DNA of 8,802 nt from CG1-02-35-72 sp964564475 (GTDB lineage: Bacteria; Bacteroidota; Bacteroidia; Flavobacteriales; Flavobacteriaceae): NCBI GenBank assembly GCA_964564475.1, contig CAZMBM010000088.1:1-8802 (forward strand), read 5' to 3'. Below, piece by piece: positions 1-6,892 of the stretch. Position 1 is the first letter of the stretch. Each line of letters begins with the position of its first letter. The notes beneath the pieces were generated by a model. That model was not told the DNA's origin and made no database searches. It worked only from the letters and a program-made list of their open reading frames with translations. The position numbers and the translations under genes were made by a program.

Positions 1-16
1 AAACAGTACTTAGCCC

Positions 17-952
17 TCAGGTATTTTTAATTTTTATAAGTTGCGCAGCAATACTTATGGCAATTTCTTGGGGTGTTTCGCTTTTTATAAACAGACCCAA
101 AGGGGCATGTACTCTGTCTAAAGCTTCTTGCGAAAAGCCTTCTTTTAGTAAGGATCTAAACATAATTTTAATCTTAGCTCGGCTTCCCAAAACACCCAAA
201 AATTTGAATTGTTTATTGAGTAGAGGTGCCAAAATAATTTTATCATCCTTATAACCATGGGTCATAACGGCCACATACACGTGGGATCCTTCTTCAATAA
301 AGTCAGAAATACTGTTGTAGTCAACAATACGCTTATCGGTAATTTCGGTACAGGCGTTAAAGGTGTTTAAGTGTGGTCTGTTGTCTAATAAAACCACGTC
401 AAAACCTACCTGTTGGCATATTTTTGAGGTAGCAGCACCCACATGTCCCGCTCCCACAATATACAGTTTGGGTTTTTGATGTATTTGCTCTTTGTACAGC
501 CATGTGACTTCTGTTTTAACAAAAGAAAATTTTTGTTTTAAACGCTCGGTTTTCTCATAGCTTATACCACTTTCGTTGAAATTTAAAACGCCATTGGGAT
601 GGGCTATTAAATCTTCAATAACGGCTAAGTGTTGTTTGTCTAAGGTAATTGTAGCAATACTTTGTTCACCCGAACATATCATTCCAGAACTTTCGGGTTG
701 GCTTCCACCGTGTATTTGACGCGTCAGACTTATTTTTGGAGCTGTTTTTTCTAGCAATGCTTTTTTAGCTTTCTCAACAAAGGCAAATTCCATAACACCG
801 CCGCCAATTGTGCCCAGCATTGTACCGTCAGGAGCCACAAACATTTTAAATCCTTGCCGACCGGGTGAGCTATTTAAGCTCTCTACAACGACTAAAAGAA
901 CGAGATTTTGCTGATTTTTAAGGGCGGTATATAACGATTTCCAAAAAGTCAT
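17..952 (-). CDS. xdhC: XdhC family molybdenum cofactor maturation protein for xanthine dehydrogenase
   Basis: The 311-residue protein has the two-domain XdhC/CoxI layout. The N-terminal domain carries the SSPGRQG...DG...GTIGGGVME signature at about residues 28-54 and a cysteine at 93 in MICSGEQ. The C-terminal Rossmann domain has VGAGHVG at 166-172, then VMTHGYKDD (229-237), GVLGSRAKI (253-261) and the family's closing APLGL...TPQEIAISIAAQL segment. Characterised XdhC proteins bind molybdenum cofactor and help its sulfuration and insertion into the XdhB subunit without being part of the mature enzyme; the same role is inferred here. Length is normal for the family. The ATG overlaps the TGA of the upstream membrane-protein gene by 4 bases, implying translational coupling. 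Many relatives have Cys-Gly-Gly where this protein has Cys-Ser-Gly. Cytoplasmic; no signal peptide. The stop lies 16 bases from the window edge, so further operon genes cannot be excluded. Confidence 0.93.
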   Translation of the reverse strand: MTFWKSLYTALKNQQNLVLLVVVESLNSSPGRQGFKMFVAPDGTMLGTIGGGVMEFAFVEKAKKALLEKTAPKISLTRQIHGGSQPESSGMICSGEQSIATITLDKQHLAVIEDLIAHPNGVLNFNESGISYEKTERLKQKFSFVKTEVTWLYKEQIHQKPKLYIVGAGHVGAATSKICQQVGFDVVLLDNRPHLNTFNACTEITDKRIVDYNSISDFIEEGSHVYVAVMTHGYKDDKIILAPLLNKQFKFLGVLGSRAKIKIMFRSLLKEGFSQEALDRVHAPLGLFIKSETPQEIAISIAAQLIKIKNT

Positions 953-1434
953 AAGCTAAAAAGGGTTTCGCTTAAAGCGTAATAAATGGCCATGAGTGCC
1001 GAAAAAACAGCACTAGCCAAAAAACGCCATTTGAGCGGTGTTTTGGTTTGAATGAGAAAATTGGCCACAAAAGAAATAGGGATATTTACCGCAAAAGAAA
1101 TTAAAGCAATGTTAAATAAACCCCAATTTAAAGTGTCAAATTGTCCCGAAAATAGTTTGATAAAAAACAAATGACGGGCTATCCACAAAGGGTTAAAATA
1201 GGCGATGGCCAAACCTGTTTTAGAGAGTAAATACGTCAAACCTTTGAGGTGTTGTGTTTTAATTTCTATCCACTTAAAATAATTGGGAATTTCAAAAGCG
1301 TAAAATGTCGCTCCAATAAATACCATACCTAATAGGCGCATAAGGTTAAATTCTCCTAAAATTAAAGCGGCAATGGTATCGCCTGTGGCATAAATGACAG
1401 CTCCTTTTAAGATATTATTTTTAGAATAAATCAC
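949..1434 (-). CDS. Small integral membrane protein resembling the Mpv17/PMP22 family
   Basis: This 161-residue, strongly hydrophobic protein has four clear or probable membrane spans (about 8-26, 32-50, 104-124, 136-158) and a weaker hydrophobic stretch at 66-93. By eye it follows the Mpv17/PMP22 plan. A Gly-Asp (18-19) sits in the first span. An NPLW segment (81-84) matches the family's central loop. A Pro...ANF...Pro-Leu-x-x-Arg block (119-137) and a final span ending YYALS (151-155) complete the pattern. The Trp usual in the last eukaryotic span is absent. Eukaryotic members sit in mitochondrial or peroxisomal membranes and are described as channel-like, but their cargo is unsettled, so no substrate is assigned. 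The start is GTG, 7 bases after the xdhB stop; the next in-frame ATG (residue 32) would remove the first span. The 4-base overlap with xdhC places it firmly in the xdh operon. The coding call is strong; the family call is moderate. Confidence 0.85.
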   Translation of the reverse strand: MIYSKNNILKGAVIYATGDTIAALILGEFNLMRLLGMVFIGATFYAFEIPNYFKWIEIKTQHLKGLTYLLSKTGLAIAYFNPLWIARHLFFIKLFSGQFDTLNWGLFNIALISFAVNIPISFVANFLIQTKTPLKWRFLASAVFSALMAIYYALSETLFSL

Positions 1435-1441
1435 AATTTTA

Positions 1442-3697
1442 TTAAGCTTTTAGGTACAGGGCTTTTAATACTTTTTCGGGCGTCATAGGTGCGTCAAATT
1501 TTAAATCGTAATTTTTATTAAAGGCTTTTATAGCATTCTGAATGGCAAAATAAGTACCGATACCGTACATCAAAGGGGGTTCGCCTACCGCTTTCGATTT
1601 TAAAACAGCCATATTATGACCTTTTGATTTTAAATCTTTTATCTCAATAATTTTGGGCGTGGCATATATATCGGGAATTTTGTAAGTTGATAAGGCATTA
1701 GACAATAATCGGCCATTTTTATCATACACCACTTCTTCCATCGTCATCCATCCGATACCTTGTGCCAAAGCACCTTCTACCTGTCCCATATCAATATCGG
1801 TATTCATACTGTTGCCAAAATCGTGTACTATTTTAACACTGTCTATTTCGTAAGTGCCGCGAATACAATCTACCGTAGCTTCTGTTATGGCTGTGCCATA
1901 TACATGGTAGGCAAAAGGATGTCCTTTTTCTGTCTTTTTATCGAAATGAATTTTAGGTGTGGCATAGTGGCCATGTTCAGATAAATTGACACGTTGTAAA
2001 AAGGCAGTTTGCACCAATTCTTCCCACGATAAAGTTGTGATTTTTTGGTTGTGATAGATTTTACCTCCTTTAAAATTGAGTTCAAAATCAGGAATTTTTA
2101 AACTTTTTGAAGCGACTTTTAATAAGCGTTCCTTTAATGCGTCACAGGCTTTTAACAAGGCTTTTCCGTTGAGGTCGGCGGTAGAACTGGCCGCACTGGG
2201 CGATGTGTTGGCCACACGGGTGGTATTGGTGGTTTCGATGCATACTTTTTGTTTGTCTATGCCAAATGTTTGCATGACTATTTGTTGCAATTTGGTGTTG
2301 ACACCCTGCCCCATTTCTACGGCACCGGTACTAAAACCGATACTGCCATCCTGATAAATATGTACCAAAGCCCGTGCGTGATTCATAGGTGTGTTGGTGA
2401 ACGAAATACCAAAGCAAATGGGCATAACCGAAAGACCTTTTTTAAAGCTGTCGTTTTGGGTGTTAAACTGTGCTACAGTATCTAATGATTTGTCAAATTC
2501 AAAGCTTTTTACAGCTTCTTTCCAAGAGCTTTCGGCTTCGGTTTGAGTGGCTATTTGGCCGTACGAAAAGATATCATTATCTTGTAATAAGTTGGTTTCC
2601 TGAATATTATAAGCAGATATGTTTAAATGTTGGGCGACTTTGGCTATAGCCGATTCTATAACAAACATCCCTTGCGGCCCACCAAAACCTCTAAAGGCTG
2701 TATTGGGTGGTAGGTTTGTTTTACAAGAGTGTACGGTGGTGAGTACATTTTTAATGTGGTAAGCATTGGTAGCGTGAAACAGAGTACGCTCGGCAATGGC
2801 CGGCGATAAATCGGCTGCCGCGCCTGCATTTTGTAAAAAAGTCGCCTCGAAGGCCTGAATTTTTAAATCTTTATTTACACCGATTTTAAAAGTACTTTCG
2901 TAAGGATGACGCTTACCCGTCATACGCAAATCGTCGTGACGATTGAGGATGAATTTTACGGGTTTACACAAGGTTTTGGCAGCTAAAGCCGTCATAACAG
3001 CCCAGGTGGTGGCTTGATCTTCTTTACCGCCAAAGCCACCACCAAGACGTAAAACATCAACTTCTATATGGTGCATACCTACACCCAATACTTTGGCTAT
3101 GGCTTTTTGAACCTGTGTGGGACCTTGGGTAGAGGAGGTGACTTTTATCTTGCCGTTTTCTTTACAAATGGCATAAGCTCCTTGGGTTTCTAAGTACAAA
3201 TGTTCTTGACCATTGCTAAAAGCAACACCTTCTATAATGCAGTCACAATTTTTAAAGGCATCTGAGGTATCGCCTATTTTAAAGGTACGTGGGGCACAGA
3301 CAAATTGACCTTTTTCAAAAGCTTCTGTGGCGGTTGTAATCACAGATAAGTTTTCTGTTTGGAGACTTATTAAAGTCCGTGCTTTTTTGGCAATAGCTTC
3401 GCTTTCGGCCACAATAAAGGCGATGGGTTGCCCCAAAAAATGGATATCGGTGTCGGCCCATAAAGGCTCGTCTTGGATAATTCCGCCAATTTGGTTCACA
3501 CCGGGAATGTCTTTATGCGTAAAAATTTTAATCACACCTGCTAAAGTTTCAGCCTTGGTAATATCTAAGGTCACTATTTTAGCATGGGCTACAGGGGCGT
3601 CAAACACCAATCCGTACAAACACCCTTGTTCGGGATTTAAATCATCTATATAAAGCGATTCGCCACGTAAATGGCTGTAAGAATCTAAATTTTTCAT
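1442..3697 (-). CDS. xdhB: Xanthine dehydrogenase molybdenum-binding (large) subunit
   Basis: The 751-residue protein matches the molybdopterin domain of xanthine dehydrogenase along its whole length and would oxidise hypoxanthine and xanthine to urate in the cytoplasm with XdhA. Residues equivalent to the bovine active site are all present and evenly spaced: Gln191 (bovine 767), Glu226 in GGFGGKE (802), Arg304 in ERTLFH (880), Phe338 in AFRGFGG (914), Phe433 in GISFT (1009) and catalytic Glu706 in KAVGEPPL (1261). The first five keep exactly the bovine spacing; about 21 extra residues lie between the last two, around residues 525-555. Glu226 with Arg304 favours purine over aldehyde substrates. 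The FGGPQG (338-343) and EMGQG (461-465) cofactor motifs are intact. The ATG overlaps the xdhA stop by 4 bases (ATGA). The two-gene split into FeS/FAD and Mo subunits is the arrangement known from Rhodobacter capsulatus. Confidence 0.97.
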   Translation of the reverse strand: MKNLDSYSHLRGESLYIDDLNPEQGCLYGLVFDAPVAHAKIVTLDITKAETLAGVIKIFTHKDIPGVNQIGGIIQDEPLWADTDIHFLGQPIAFIVAESEAIAKKARTLISLQTENLSVITTATEAFEKGQFVCAPRTFKIGDTSDAFKNCDCIIEGVAFSNGQEHLYLETQGAYAICKENGKIKVTSSTQGPTQVQKAIAKVLGVGMHHIEVDVLRLGGGFGGKEDQATTWAVMTALAAKTLCKPVKFILNRHDDLRMTGKRHPYESTFKIGVNKDLKIQAFEATFLQNAGAAADLSPAIAERTLFHATNAYHIKNVLTTVHSCKTNLPPNTAFRGFGGPQGMFVIESAIAKVAQHLNISAYNIQETNLLQDNDIFSYGQIATQTEAESSWKEAVKSFEFDKSLDTVAQFNTQNDSFKKGLSVMPICFGISFTNTPMNHARALVHIYQDGSIGFSTGAVEMGQGVNTKLQQIVMQTFGIDKQKVCIETTNTTRVANTSPSAASSTADLNGKALLKACDALKERLLKVASKSLKIPDFELNFKGGKIYHNQKITTLSWEELVQTAFLQRVNLSEHGHYATPKIHFDKKTEKGHPFAYHVYGTAITEATVDCIRGTYEIDSVKIVHDFGNSMNTDIDMGQVEGALAQGIGWMTMEEVVYDKNGRLLSNALSTYKIPDIYATPKIIEIKDLKSKGHNMAVLKSKAVGEPPLMYGIGTYFAIQNAIKAFNKNYDLKFDAPMTPEKVLKALYLKA

Positions 3698-5106
3698 GCG
3701 CTTACCAATTCTAAAATATTAAAAGTTTTTGGGAATAACTTTATAAAATGGGCAAAAAATAATTGCTTGGCCAACAGTTTTTTATAAGTTTTAGATCCCC
3801 TAACATCGCTAATAGGCTTAATTTCATCTTGTAATATAAGCACCGCCTCTTTTAAAGTCACTTTATTTAAGGGTTTTTCTATGAGGAAATCACATGTGTT
3901 TTTTAGATAAAACGGTACAGGTGCCACGCCGCCACAGGTCAAATGTACGTGACTTATGCTGTTGTTTTCAACGGCAATGAGTAGTGCTGTATTGACGCTG
4001 GCAATGTCTAAGTGCGTGCGCTTACTGACTTTTTCAAAATTAAATTTGTACTTTTTAGTCGGCACGGTAAAAGCCACATTTACTATGTGTTCATCGGGTT
4101 TTAAATCGAGCATTTTATAGCCTTTATAAAAATCTTTAAGCAAGACACTACGCAAGGTACCTTTGCTATTTTGTAGGGTAATATAGGCGTTGAGAGCCAT
4201 AAAAAAGATGGTTAAATCGCCGATAGGCGAGGCATTGACAAAGTTACCGGCCACAGTAGCCATATTGCGAATTTGATCTGAAGAGACAAGCTTTAAATAT
4301 TCGTGTATCTCAGGAAAGTAGGTATGCATAGCGCTGTTGTCGTACAGGTCAGAAACGGTAGTTTCGGCTCCTATAATGCAACGGTCTCTGTAAAAAGTGA
4401 TACCTGTAAATTGGCTTTTATGGGCTACCAAATTCACTTCGTTTTCACTTAAAATATCGGATTTTCTGACGTATAAATCAGTACCGCCGGCTACCAAAGT
4501 TCCTTCTTTTGTATTAAAAGCACGGGGTTTTATACGGTACAGCATATCGGCTATTTCTAAAAAATAAGCAGGAACATAAGTGCCTTCCACCAAAGCTTGT
4601 AATCGGTTGGTATAAGGCAGGCTTACTACTTTGTTATAAAGAGCATAAGCGGCCCGTTCTATACTTTTGTAACCCGTACACCTACAAATATTGCCGCTGA
4701 TGGCTTTGAGGGCTTCGGTTTTACTTATGAGGTCTTTTTGCATAGTCAGTCCTACCAAGCTCACTACAAAACCGGGCGTACAAAAACCGCATTGCGTGGC
4801 GTTATATTCTTTTAAAGAGGACTGAACCGTGTTTAGTTTTTTGGGTAAATTAAGACCTTCGATTGTTACAATATGTTTGCCGTGGGCATTTCCTAAAGGC
4901 GAAATACACGAGGTGATACTTCTGTAGGTCAGTTGCTTGTTAGTATCTAAGCTGCCCACTAAAACGGTACACGCCCCACAATCACCTTCACGGCATCCAA
5001 TTTTTGTCCCTTTAAGGTTTTGAGTGCTTCTAATAAAATCGAGAAGCGTCGTACCGGCATGGGTTTGTGTATTTATAAGTTTGTTGTTTAAAACAAATGT
5101 TATCAT
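3694..5106 (-). CDS. xdhA: Xanthine dehydrogenase small subunit (2x[2Fe-2S] plus FAD)
   Basis: The 470-residue protein carries the electron-transfer half of xanthine dehydrogenase, moving electrons from the Mo site through two iron-sulfur clusters to FAD. The plant-ferredoxin-type cluster uses Cys38, Cys43, Cys46 and Cys67 (CREGDCGAC then SC). The second cluster in the helical domain uses Cys106, Cys109 (CGFC), Cys141 and Cys143 (CRC). The FAD domain (about 175-360) shows LVAGGTDLYV (204-213) and IRNMATVAGNFVNASPIGDL (279-298). The C-terminal CO-dehydrogenase-flavoprotein-like domain ends with DVRGSKTYKKLLAKQLF. All eight cluster ligands are present and the length is normal for the fused FeS/FAD form. 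The ATG at 5106 starts the protein directly at the beta-strand expected for the ferredoxin domain; upstream is only AT-rich sequence without a Shine-Dalgarno. It is the first gene of the xdh cluster. The final electron acceptor (NAD+ is usual) cannot be told from motifs alone. Confidence 0.96.
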   Translation of the reverse strand: MITFVLNNKLINTQTHAGTTLLDFIRSTQNLKGTKIGCREGDCGACTVLVGSLDTNKQLTYRSITSCISPLGNAHGKHIVTIEGLNLPKKLNTVQSSLKEYNATQCGFCTPGFVVSLVGLTMQKDLISKTEALKAISGNICRCTGYKSIERAAYALYNKVVSLPYTNRLQALVEGTYVPAYFLEIADMLYRIKPRAFNTKEGTLVAGGTDLYVRKSDILSENEVNLVAHKSQFTGITFYRDRCIIGAETTVSDLYDNSAMHTYFPEIHEYLKLVSSDQIRNMATVAGNFVNASPIGDLTIFFMALNAYITLQNSKGTLRSVLLKDFYKGYKMLDLKPDEHIVNVAFTVPTKKYKFNFEKVSKRTHLDIASVNTALLIAVENNSISHVHLTCGGVAPVPFYLKNTCDFLIEKPLNKVTLKEAVLILQDEIKPISDVRGSKTYKKLLAKQLFFAHFIKLFPKTFNILELVSA

Positions 5107-5129
5107 TAATATTTAATTTAATAAAAATA

Positions 5130-5178
5130 GTAGGGCTTTGTGAGCGCCGTGCCCAATCCGGCGACAAAGTGTCGGGCC
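5130..5178. repeat. GC-rich bulged stem-loop with competing hairpin
   Basis: This GC-rich block sits in the otherwise very AT-rich gap between the M20 gene and xdhA. CTTTGT (5136-5141) pairs with ACAAAG (5164-5169). Stacked inside, CGCCG (5145-5149) pairs with CGGCG (5159-5163). A GAG bulge (5142-5144) lies on one side and a 9-base loop (5150-5158) closes the stem. A second hairpin, CGACA-AAG-TGTCG (5162-5174), uses overlapping bases and cannot form together with the main stem. The loop contains GCCC (5151-5154), complementary to flanking GGGC at 5133-5136 and 5174-5177, so a pseudoknot is possible. A GTAG (5130-5133) precedes the stem on the plus strand, as in REP elements. T-rich tracts follow on both sides (5179-5190 on plus; ACTATTTTTATT on minus). 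It could be an xdhA leader structure, an imperfect terminator or a dispersed palindrome. The pairing is directly visible; the role is unknown. Confidence 0.6.
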
Positions 5179-5193
5179 TTATTTTCTTTTATG

Positions 5194-5208
5194 TAAAGAT
5201 AATCTTTA
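5194..5208. promoter_or_regulatory. 15-base perfect palindrome, possible operator or -7 element for xdhA
   Basis: TAAAGAT-A-ATCTTTA is a perfect inverted repeat with 7-base arms and a single central base, located 88 bases upstream of the xdhA start and 9 bases past the M20 stop. On the minus strand it includes TATCTTTA, one base from the Bacteroidota -7 consensus TAnnTTTG. If that is a promoter, transcription would start near 5188 and the GC-rich stem-loop would lie in the xdhA leader. No TTTG sits at the correct distance for a -33 element, so the promoter reading is weak. A regulator-binding site is an equally plausible inference, and AT-rich chance symmetry is not excluded. Confidence 0.3.
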
Positions 5209-5217
5209 TTTTTTAAT

Positions 5218-6711
5218 TTAGAAGGTCATCAAAGCTAAAAAGGTCTGAATACCGTTGCTGATATTGGCGATTTTTAAATTTTCATTCGGGCTGTGCTGAT
5301 TGTTGTCGGCATTGACGAGTGGCACGATTACGGCCGGAATTTTTAAAGCATTTATAAAAGGAGAAATGGGAACAGTACCGCCCATTATTCTCACTTTAAT
5401 AGGCTGTGTATCTAGGCCTTTTTTCATAGCTTTTATCACCCATTGTCCGGCTTTAGAATCAATAGGTGTCCTAAAAGGTAGAGTGGCTTTACCGGTTTCG
5501 AATTTAACAATATTGTTATGCGTTAAACGCTCTTCTTCGGTTGGGCTGTGATCTATTACATAAAAGCCTTGTTGTTTGATATAGGTTTTAACCAAATTCT
5601 GTAAACGCACGGGATCGCTTTCAGGAACGAGTCTTAAATCTAATGATGCCACAGCTTTATCGGGAACTATTGTTCGCGTTTGCGAGCCAATCCAAGCCGA
5701 TTGCATGCCACGCACATTTAACGACGGATACTGTAAAGATTCTTGATAAAAACGGCCTACTTTTTCGGGTTGGGCTATTCCTATGGTTTTGTTGATTAAT
5801 GGGGCATCATCAGGGACACTTTTGAGGATTTTTTGAGTCGCCTCATTTAATAGGATACCGTCGTAATATCCCGGAATTTTTACACGTCCATCTTTATTTT
5901 TAAAGCTGGCCAAAATACATGCCATAGCAAATACGGGATTGGGCGCATAATTACCGTAATGACCACTGTGTTGAGGCGTTCTAGGGCCGTAAGTTGTGAG
6001 CTGAATACTTGTGATGCCCCGACAACCAAATACTAATGTAGGTTTGTTTGATAGGTGCATAGGGCCGTCGTTTATTACCATAACATCGGCTTGTAAAATG
6101 TTTTTATATTTATTTACAGCCGCCGCCAAATGTTTTGAACCCTGCTCTTCTTCGCCATCTAATATCACTTTTATATTGATGTTGCTTTTGCCTTTTAAGT
6201 TAGTATCTAAAATATCTACAGCGTTTAACAACATGACAATAGGCCCTTTGTCATCGGCAACCGAACGGCCAAATAAACGGTTGTTTGAATTGCTCAAATT
6301 GCTGTTAATCCATGATAAAGTTTTGTATTGTGTACCCTGCTTTTGTTTAACCACTAATTCAAAAGGTTTGGGTTGATTCCACTTAACGGTATCAACACCT
6401 TGCCCGTCAAAGTGCATATAAAACAAGACGGTTTTTGTAGCACCTTTAAAGTGCCTTTCGGCGAAAAATAGAGGCGAACGCGCCGTTTTTAAAACTTTTG
6501 TATCGAAATTTCTATCGGCAAAAGCCTTAGACAACCACTTAATATTTTTAGAAATGTCGTTTGGATTTAAAGCGTCGTTCGGAAGGCTTATAAAGTCTTT
6601 GAGTTCGGTAATGGCTTTTAAATTTTGAGCCCGGCTGAGCTCCTTGAGATTTTGAGAAAAGCTGTTATTGATATATAAAAAAAGTAAAAAACTAAGAACC
6701 AATCGTTTCAT
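5218..6711 (-). CDS. Exported M20 family metallopeptidase (dipeptidase/carboxypeptidase type)
   Basis: The 497-residue protein begins with a signal peptide (KR, hydrophobic core, SFSQ around residues 17-20), so it acts in the periplasm or outside the cell. It has the co-catalytic di-metal site of the M20 family: His100-x-Asp102 (MHFDGQ), bridging Asp153 (ADDKGP), catalytic base Glu188 and ligand Glu189 (GEEEQGS), Asp215 (NDGP) and His473 (NQHSPNE). His248 in QHSGHYG matches the lid-domain histidine that reaches across the dimer in carnosinase/PepV-like members. The lid domain covers roughly 230-395. All metal ligands are intact, so activity is expected, probably on dipeptides or short peptides; the exact substrate cannot be read. 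The ATG at 6711 gives a normal signal peptide and lies about 25 bases after a good TAnnTTTG element. It is on the same strand as the xdh cluster but separated by 111 bases and a stem-loop, so it is probably a separate unit. Confidence 0.93.
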   Translation of the reverse strand: MKRLVLSFLLFLYINNSFSQNLKELSRAQNLKAITELKDFISLPNDALNPNDISKNIKWLSKAFADRNFDTKVLKTARSPLFFAERHFKGATKTVLFYMHFDGQGVDTVKWNQPKPFELVVKQKQGTQYKTLSWINSNLSNSNNRLFGRSVADDKGPIVMLLNAVDILDTNLKGKSNINIKVILDGEEEQGSKHLAAAVNKYKNILQADVMVINDGPMHLSNKPTLVFGCRGITSIQLTTYGPRTPQHSGHYGNYAPNPVFAMACILASFKNKDGRVKIPGYYDGILLNEATQKILKSVPDDAPLINKTIGIAQPEKVGRFYQESLQYPSLNVRGMQSAWIGSQTRTIVPDKAVASLDLRLVPESDPVRLQNLVKTYIKQQGFYVIDHSPTEEERLTHNNIVKFETGKATLPFRTPIDSKAGQWVIKAMKKGLDTQPIKVRIMGGTVPISPFINALKIPAVIVPLVNADNNQHSPNENLKIANISNGIQTFLALMTF

Positions 6712-6736
6712 GGGTGTGTGAATATTTTGTCAAATC

Positions 6737-6744
6737 CAAAGATA
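6737..6744 (-). promoter_or_regulatory. Bacteroidota -7 promoter element for the M20 peptidase gene
   Basis: On the minus strand this reads TATCTTTG, an exact match to TAnnTTTG, the -7 element of the primary sigma factor in Bacteroidota. It lies 25 bases before the ATG at 6711, which would give a leader of roughly 20 bases. No good TTTG is found 19 bases further upstream for the -33 element, so the site is supported by one box only. Confidence 0.4.
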
Positions 6745-6807
6745 CAAAAGATAATTATTTAAGAGCTTTCTTTTGTTTTTTTGGGAATTTTTAACATTTA
6801 AAAAGGG

Positions 6808-6836
6808 TAATTTGGACTTTGTTATTTGTAATTTGG
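6808..6836 (+). repeat. Direct repeat TAATTTGG in the divergent promoter region
   Basis: TAATTTGG occurs at 6808-6815 and again at 6829-6836, start to start 21 bases, which is two helical turns, so both copies face the same side of the DNA. Both copies are followed by a CTTT within two bases. They lie between the divergent M20 and M1 genes, upstream of the M1 start. A weak promoter candidate for the M1 gene overlaps the second copy: TTTG at 6825-6828 and TAATTTAT 19 bases later. Tandem activator or repressor binding is possible. The region is AT-rich, so chance is also possible. Apart from this and the M20 -7 element, nothing else was recognised in the 181-base intergenic stretch. Confidence 0.3.
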
Positions 6837-6892
6837 CTTTTCAATTATAATTTATTAGGCCATAGCCAACTTCAAAAAATAACATTTACTTT

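Noticed and set aside
57..254. Plus-strand open frame opposite the 3' part of xdhC
   Set aside because: It overlaps the conserved C-terminal Rossmann region of XdhC and looks like a shadow frame.
1760..2485. Several open frames on the plus strand (and one on minus at 1885-2085) inside xdhB
   Set aside because: They lie wholly within the well-supported xdhB gene in other frames, show no recognisable domain, and are low-complexity shadows of its codons.
3327..3653. Plus-strand open frame of 108 codons opposite the 5' part of xdhB
   Set aside because: Antisense to conserved xdhB codons with no family motif, no promoter-like element and no start context.
5130..5178. Integron attC site or IS end
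   Set aside because: No core-site consensus pair (RYYYAAC/GTTRRRY) in the right arrangement, no target duplication and no transposase or integrase nearby.
5130..5190. Clean intrinsic terminator for the M20 gene
   Set aside because: A stable stem exists, but on the minus strand the T tract starts several bases after the stem and is interrupted, and a competing hairpin overlaps it. A terminator role remains possible but is not supported well enough for a terminator call.
5107..5217. Known riboswitch (Moco, purine or xanthine class) upstream of xdhA
   Set aside because: I could not match the conserved cores or junction layouts of these classes; the structured element is reported without a class.
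5300..6376. Plus-strand open frames at 5300-5551 and 6011-6376 opposite the M20 gene
   Set aside because: The M20 catalytic motifs are encoded on the other strand through these stretches; the antisense products have no recognisable features.
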